From contig NC_088679.1 in assembly GCF_950023065.1 (NCBI RefSeq), forward strand, positions 18,600,001-18,664,000: a DNA stretch of 64,000 nt, in the 5' to 3' direction. The DNA is from Planococcus citri. Taxonomy: Eukaryota; Arthropoda; Insecta; Hemiptera; Pseudococcidae. This document shows, one piece after another, positions 59,208 to 64,000 of this stretch; positions within the stretch are counted from its first letter, which is position 1, and each line of letters begins with the position of its first letter. The notes beneath the pieces are model-generated. The model was not told the origin of the DNA, made no database searches, and saw only the letters and a list, made by a program, of their open reading frames with translations. The position numbers and the translations under genes are program-made.

Positions 59208-60748
59208 CCCTTAAACACCCAGGCTAATCCTGAGATGTTGTGTGAAAATGCTTTCAATTTCCTGAATTAGATCATCACAAGCATCACTTTAACCCACAGT
59301 TTGCCCCCCAGCCCCTTAAAGCCATCTCGTAAAAGCCGTACCGATTTATTCAATTTTCCTTGAAAACCGAGAAAGCAAAAACCCGAATGAGGTCAATCAT
59401 GGAACTGAATGATATAGTATCATTAGGTGTACTGAATGAGTGAACGCATATCCCCAAAGAACACCCCACCCCTTTTTGGGGGGCAAATTTTGAAAAAAGT
59501 TGGGATAAAATAAAGGGACCCATGCTCCATTTTTGGATGAACATACAGATGGTAGACCCTTCACAAAATGAAATCATGAACGGTGTGAAAATGGTGGACC
59601 AGAGCGATTTTTTAAAAATTTGATTCGCTTGTCTCGATAAAAACCTGAAAAAACAGAGCATGAATACGCAGAGTACATAATATGGGAAATATTATCAAGT
59701 GGGCTTGAAATGACAGAAACAAGAATTGAAAGGAACACATATGCTTTTAACAGCACATAAGTTCAGATAATCTACAATCCACCCATCAAATCTGTTTATC
59801 ACTCCGTGGATATTCTTTCTCGATATTTGTCACCAAATAGTTACATCCTACAAAGGTTAGCAGTACGATTGTTTTTCTGCAGAAATATCAAAATAGGTTT
59901 ATCTACCACTTTGAAAAGCTTTACACAGTCAAATTGCAGCACTCCCTGGCATTTCATAATGTTCAAGCATTCATGAAGAAGTCACTATCCCTCCTTGATC
60001 ATTGATAGTGTAGTTCAACATCATGAAATATCATGATTGGAAACGACGACTTCTGCTTGTGCAAATTTCATGATGTAGAACTTCACTATCTATGATCAAG
60101 GAGGGATAGTGACCTCTTCATGAATGCTTGAACATTATGAAATGCCAGGGAGTGCTGCAATTTGACTGTGTAAAGCTTTTCAAAGTGGTAGATAAACCAA
60201 TTTTGATATTTCTGCAGAAAAACAATCGTACTGCTAACCTTTGTAGGATGTAACTATTTGGTGACAAATATCGAGAAAGAATATCCACGGAGTGATAAAC
60301 AGATTTGATGGGTGGATTGTAGATTATCTGAACTTATGTGCTGTTAAAAGCATGTGTGTTCCTTTCAATTCTTGTTTCTGTCATTTCAAGCCTACTTGAT
60401 AATATTTCCCATATTATGTACTCTGCGTATTCATGCTCTGTTTTTTCGGGTTTTTATCGAGACAAGCGAATCAAATTTTTAAAAAATCGCTCTGGTCCAC
60501 CATTTTCACACCGTTCATGATTTCATTTTGTGATGGGTCTACCATCTATATGTTCATCCAAAAATGGAGCATGGGTCCCTTTATTTTATCCCAACTTTTT
60601 TCAAAATTAATTGGTACGGCTTTTTACGAGATGGCTTTAAGGGGCTGGGGGGCAAACTGTGGGTTAAAGTGATGCTTGTGATGATCTAATTCAGGAAATT
60701 GAAAGCATTTTCACACAACATCTCAGGATTAGCCTGGGTGTTTAAGGG
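59208..60748. mobile_element. 1541-bp foldback element with piggyBac-type ends (TTAA duplication)
   Basis: Ends CCCTTAAACACCCAGGC and GCCTGGGTGTTTAAGGG are flanked by TTAA (59204-59207 and 60749-60752), which is the piggyBac signature. The element is one long inverted repeat. The arms meet around a loop of about 30 bp near 60048. They are almost identical over about 690 bp, except that the right arm lacks about 138 bp present in the left (about 59365-59500). ORFs of 60-103 codons are mirror copies in both arms and show no transposase motif I can identify. It is non-autonomous. Confidence 0.85.
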
Positions 60749-60752
60749 TTAA

Positions 60753-62388
60753 ATATCATTTTGAGATCCACAGTTCGTTACAATGAATTCGGAAAACACT
60801 ACAAAGAACGTAATTGTCTTGAGTAAATAAATATGAAATTTTTCTGCATTATTCTCTGCAATGTGCGACACTATTGATTTTATGGCAAAATAACAAATAT
60901 TATTTCTGGTTTGTGGTGCTGACGGTGATGGTATGTGGTCGTGCTTCTGTCCTTTTGCGCGATGCTCGACGTACCTATGTAAAGATATTTCCAAAGAGCC
61001 AGAATGAATAATGTGAGATCAGTCGATTATAGGTGGCATGACATGCTGCAGACTTTACAGCAGTTGCATGCATAACATATGTATTATAGGTACACGGTAC
61101 AGCATATTGCAGAAAAGTGAAAACTATGGCATGAGACCTCTTCTTCTTTGCTGATACCGCGTCACAACAATCATATTATACGTATGGTTATTTCTTTTTC
61201 TTTGCATGTACTTATATGGCATAAATAAGTATACCAACCAATGCCTCTATTGTGTTGATTTTTAAGATGAATTTAAGCGACTCGTACGTATATCAATAAA
61301 ATACGTTCGTGATGGTAACAAAAAAATTATACCATACAGTACGCATATATATACGACATACGTACGTATAGCTTACCTCCTGTTGGTTTGTTTACTAACA
61401 ACATAGGATATATACGAGTATGTAAACGCGATTCGTCGCAAATTTGATCACAATACTGGAAACGCTGCACAGAATCGATTATCTTTTTAACGAATTTCAA
61501 GTCACGATTTGTGTTCGACTTGGACAATGATCGTATGTATTGGTCTTGTCTCTCTGGCAAGGTGTACCCTTTCTGCTCTTTGACGTGAGTTCCAATCCAA
61601 CTCCCTTGTATTCTTGCGTATATCGGTTGTGCGCGGAATGTTCCCAATTCCCATTCGGGATTGTTCGGTTCGTTTGGTGGAAATTAGGTGCGTATAGAAA
61701 AGGCCGAGATATTGACGAGGTTTCGAGAATTCGAGAGGATGAGTTGAGTTGGGGAATGATTCTTGGAAATTCGTTTCAGATATTATATGAAATTTTTTGT
61801 TTGTTTCGACAGCCAGTAAACTGGATGAACTTTCATTTTTTGCCACCCCTTCCCTTCCACCTCCCCCCAACCGAAAGAAATGTCTCAATGAGCAGCAATT
61901 TTCTCGGATTAATCGGGAAAAAAATTGAAAGAACATTCAACAATACACCATCACACCAAGTTGAATTTCATTTTTATGTTTTTTTACAAACTTTTGAAAA
62001 TACATCCTAATTTGACCCAGTTTTTACAGAAAAATCAAAATTTCATCAAATTTGGATAGAAAGGTGAAATGTTTATGGTTTCAAGCCCTTTTAAAGCCTA
62101 CAACAGATTTTTGGTTTTTCCTACGTTGAAAAGATGTCTCTTTTCATGACAATTTTTCCAGATGTGGAAAATCTAAAAATCTACTAAAGCCGCAGTCTGT
62201 TCTCATAGTGCTCAAAACCATTTTCAGCAATCGATTTAGGAGAACAAAAATAGAATACAGAATAAAGTTTAGCGTTTTACCCAATTTTAACAAATTTTTG
62301 AACTCGATTTTTTCATCTTGTTCTTCTGTTTTCGACAGCTCGGTGGAAAAATTGATCATTGATGATTGAATTTATTGAATTGCAGTTT
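60753..62388. other. Non-coding island with uncertain ORFs
   Basis: About 60880-61680 is balanced sequence. The minus strand has an open frame ending at KPTGG with a GGAG|GTAAGC donor at about 61377, but no ATG. Overlapping frames of 156 (+) and 144 (-) codons at 61502-62010 have no recognisable domain. Confidence 0.35.
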
Positions 62389-62663
62389 CAGGGTGTTTAC
62401 CAGCCAAAAATACATATTATGTACTACGAATTTACGAAAAAAAAAGTACGAAATTGGAAAATGACTTGAAAAAGTACGAAAAACCGTCGAAAATGTATGA
62501 AATTTCGAAAGGTTTTTTAAAATGAAAAAAATTGAATGAAGAAAAACCGAGTTTAAAAAATTTTTACTCGTCAATTTTTTTCTAATGATAATTGTTATTA
62601 AAAAATTTCTCAATTACTCAAAAAGGTACGAAGTTGTGTCTTTTTGGATTTAGTAGACATCCT
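62389..62663. mobile_element. 275-bp word-filled element with CAGGGTGTTTAC / GTAGACATCCT ends
   Basis: Imperfect inverted ends bound sequence rich in GTACGAAA words. CAGTTT flanks both sides (62383-62388 and 62664-62669), a possible 6-bp target-site duplication. No coding capacity. Confidence 0.5.
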
Positions 62664-62863
62664 CAGTTTGTTAATTTCGCAATTTTTTTTTATTTTGAGA
62701 AATCTGAAAAAAGTATAATAATTCTTTTTGCCCACTAGTCGGGGGGGGGCATTAGGATCACTTGCACCCCCCTGCCGATTCTCCGGGACAACTTTTTTCT
62801 TAAAGGGGGAGTCCTAAGGAACATTTCTAGCCCTTGTCCTCAAAAAAAAAGTGGCCTTACTTA

Positions 62864-62882
62864 CAAAATGGCGGCCATTTTG
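62864..62882. promoter_or_regulatory. 19-bp palindrome of two YY1/Pho-type sites
   Basis: CAAAATGGCGGCCATTTTG is a perfect odd palindrome. Each half carries the GCCAT core, and AAAATGGCGGC is close to the high-affinity YY1 site. Function is inference. Confidence 0.3.
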
Positions 62883-63109
62883 ATTGACAGGTCAGCCGAA
62901 ATCGCAGATTTTGCGTCCCAACATAGGACTGGCATAACATTTTTTAAACCGTATAAAGGTAGATCGAAAGAGCAGGCAAAAACTCATCACCTGTCAAAAT
63001 TTCAAGTGCTGAAGTGCCTTTTTCGATTTTTGGTGAATTTTCAAAAAATCAAATTTGGGACAGAATGTGAGAAAAAATCAAAATCTTACCAAATTGACCT
63101 AAACAGCTG

Positions 63110-64000
63110 AAATTTTGGATATACCCTATTTTCGACCTGCCAAATCGATTGGAAGCTGTTTCAAACCGTTTTGAGCAGTTCTGGAGCCTCCCGCAGATTT
63201 TTGAAACTCGAAATTCTCGCAAAATTTCATCAAATGGAGTTGGGAAGCCGAAATTAATTCTGAAAACTAGTTTCAATACGCTGTTACGCCGACTGAAGGT
63301 AAATTTCAAGTCGTTTTGGAGCCTTCAGCCATTTTTGGAAAATTACTGGAGCCTTCAGTAAATTTTTGAAACTAGAAAATTTCCTAAAATTTCATCAAAA
63401 TGAAGATGGAAAGCGGAAATTAACTATGCACTCCAATTTTAACACCCTCTGAAGACGACTTCTGGTGGGTTCAAGTAACTATGTAGCCTCCAGTGACTTT
63501 TAGAAAGGTTTCATGGCGTTTTTAGGAGAATTGAAATTTTGAAAAACTAGCTGGAATCTTCAAAACCCCTTGAAACCACCATGCAGTCGACTATTGTATT
63601 GAAATTAGTTTTCAGAATTAATTTCGGCTTGCTAACGCCATTGATGAAATTTCAAAAATCTACCGAAGACTCCAGTAATTTTCAAAAAATCTCTGGAGGC
63701 TCCAAAACAACTTGAAATTCACATGCAGTCGACTTCATAGCGTATTGAAATTAGTTTGCAGAATTAATTTCGGCTTTCCAACTCCATTTGATGAAATCTT
63801 GTAGGAACTTCGAGCTACAAAAATCTACTGGAGGCTCCAGTAATTTTCCAAAAATGGCTGGAGGCTCCAAAACGACTTGAAATTCACTTGTAGTTGACTT
63901 CATATCGTATTGAAATTAGTTTTCAGAATTAATTTCGGCATTCCAACTCCATTTGATGAAATTTTGCGAGAATTTCGAGTTTCAAAAATCTGCGGGAGGC
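63110..64000. repeat. Repeat array with inverted and direct 147-165-bp units, runs off the window
   Basis: Three units in one orientation are marked by AGAATTAATTTCGGC at 63613, 63760 and 63925 (spacing 147 and 165 bp). Two diverged units in the opposite orientation lie at about 63150-63300 and 63300-63440. Shared words are GGAGGCTCCA, AACGACTTGAAATTCAC and CTCCATTTGATGAAATTTTG. A relative lies at about 17880-17980. Confidence 0.8.

Noticed and set aside
59350..60672. Mirror-image ORFs of 60-103 codons as a possible piggyBac transposase
   Set aside because: No DDD-type or zinc-finger motif could be recognised; they reflect the inverted repeat.
61327..61647. 106-codon minus frame with a GGAG|GTAAGC donor
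   Set aside because: It has no ATG at its start, no acceptor that I can defend and no family resemblance. Kept only as a note in the region entry.
61502..62010. Overlapping 156-codon (+) and 144-codon (-) ORFs
   Set aside because: Neither shows a domain. They overlap each other in opposite strands and run into low-complexity sequence.
1..64000. tRNA, rRNA and CRISPR content
   Set aside because: No cloverleaf with a GGTTCRA T-arm and acceptor pairing, no rRNA core motifs and no regularly spaced identical repeats with unique spacers were seen by eye.

Overview
This is eukaryotic nuclear DNA. Introns with GT..AG boundaries interrupt the coding sequence, poly(A) signals are AATAAA, and most of the window is AT-rich non-coding DNA full of degenerate repeats. 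The genes point to an insect: a neural HES-type repressor (deadpan), an EMAP-like microtubule protein and a BEL/Pao retrotransposon. The palindrome TAGGTACCTA and the word TACTCGTA/TACGAGTA recur very often. I would guess a sternorrhynchan hemipteran such as a scale insect, mealybug or aphid, but this is inference from texture, not from a diagnostic gene.

Layout. 1-2722: intron or 5' flank of the first gene, mostly repeats. 2723-7915 (+): nine in-frame exons giving the last 456 residues of an EMAP-like (EML) WD-repeat protein; its 5' part lies before the window. 7916-12800: 3' UTR and AT-rich spacer with CAGTTT-type repeats and a 248-bp MITE. About 12807-13300 (+): a small candidate gene with a CRE/initiator promoter and an 85-aa ORF. 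It converges on 13390-26572 (-), a complete three-exon deadpan-like bHLH-Orange repressor of 418 aa ending in WRPW, with introns of 4.6 and 7.3 kb. 26573-64000: no further complete gene is visible. This 37 kb alternates less repetitive islands (possible regulatory DNA) with repeat arrays, and carries a gutted BEL/Pao copy (38.8-40.0 kb), a CACTA-ended foldback (45556-46273), a piggyBac-ended foldback (59208-60748) and several small TIR elements. A possible exon at 32117-32312 and a recursive-splice-like site at 36576 hint at a long plus-strand gene.

The most striking unexplained structure is a degenerate tandem array at about 55540-57290. It repeatedly presents the palindrome RGGTCA-N-TGACCY, which is the consensus of an ecdysone-receptor/USP IR-1 response element: seven perfect copies and several one-mismatch copies. 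A 768-bp TIR element has split the array. Two near-perfect long palindromes that could make hairpin RNA, and a set of small elements sharing an AGNGTGTCTAC-type end but filled with different short repeated words, are the next most interesting. No tRNA, rRNA or CRISPR was found.
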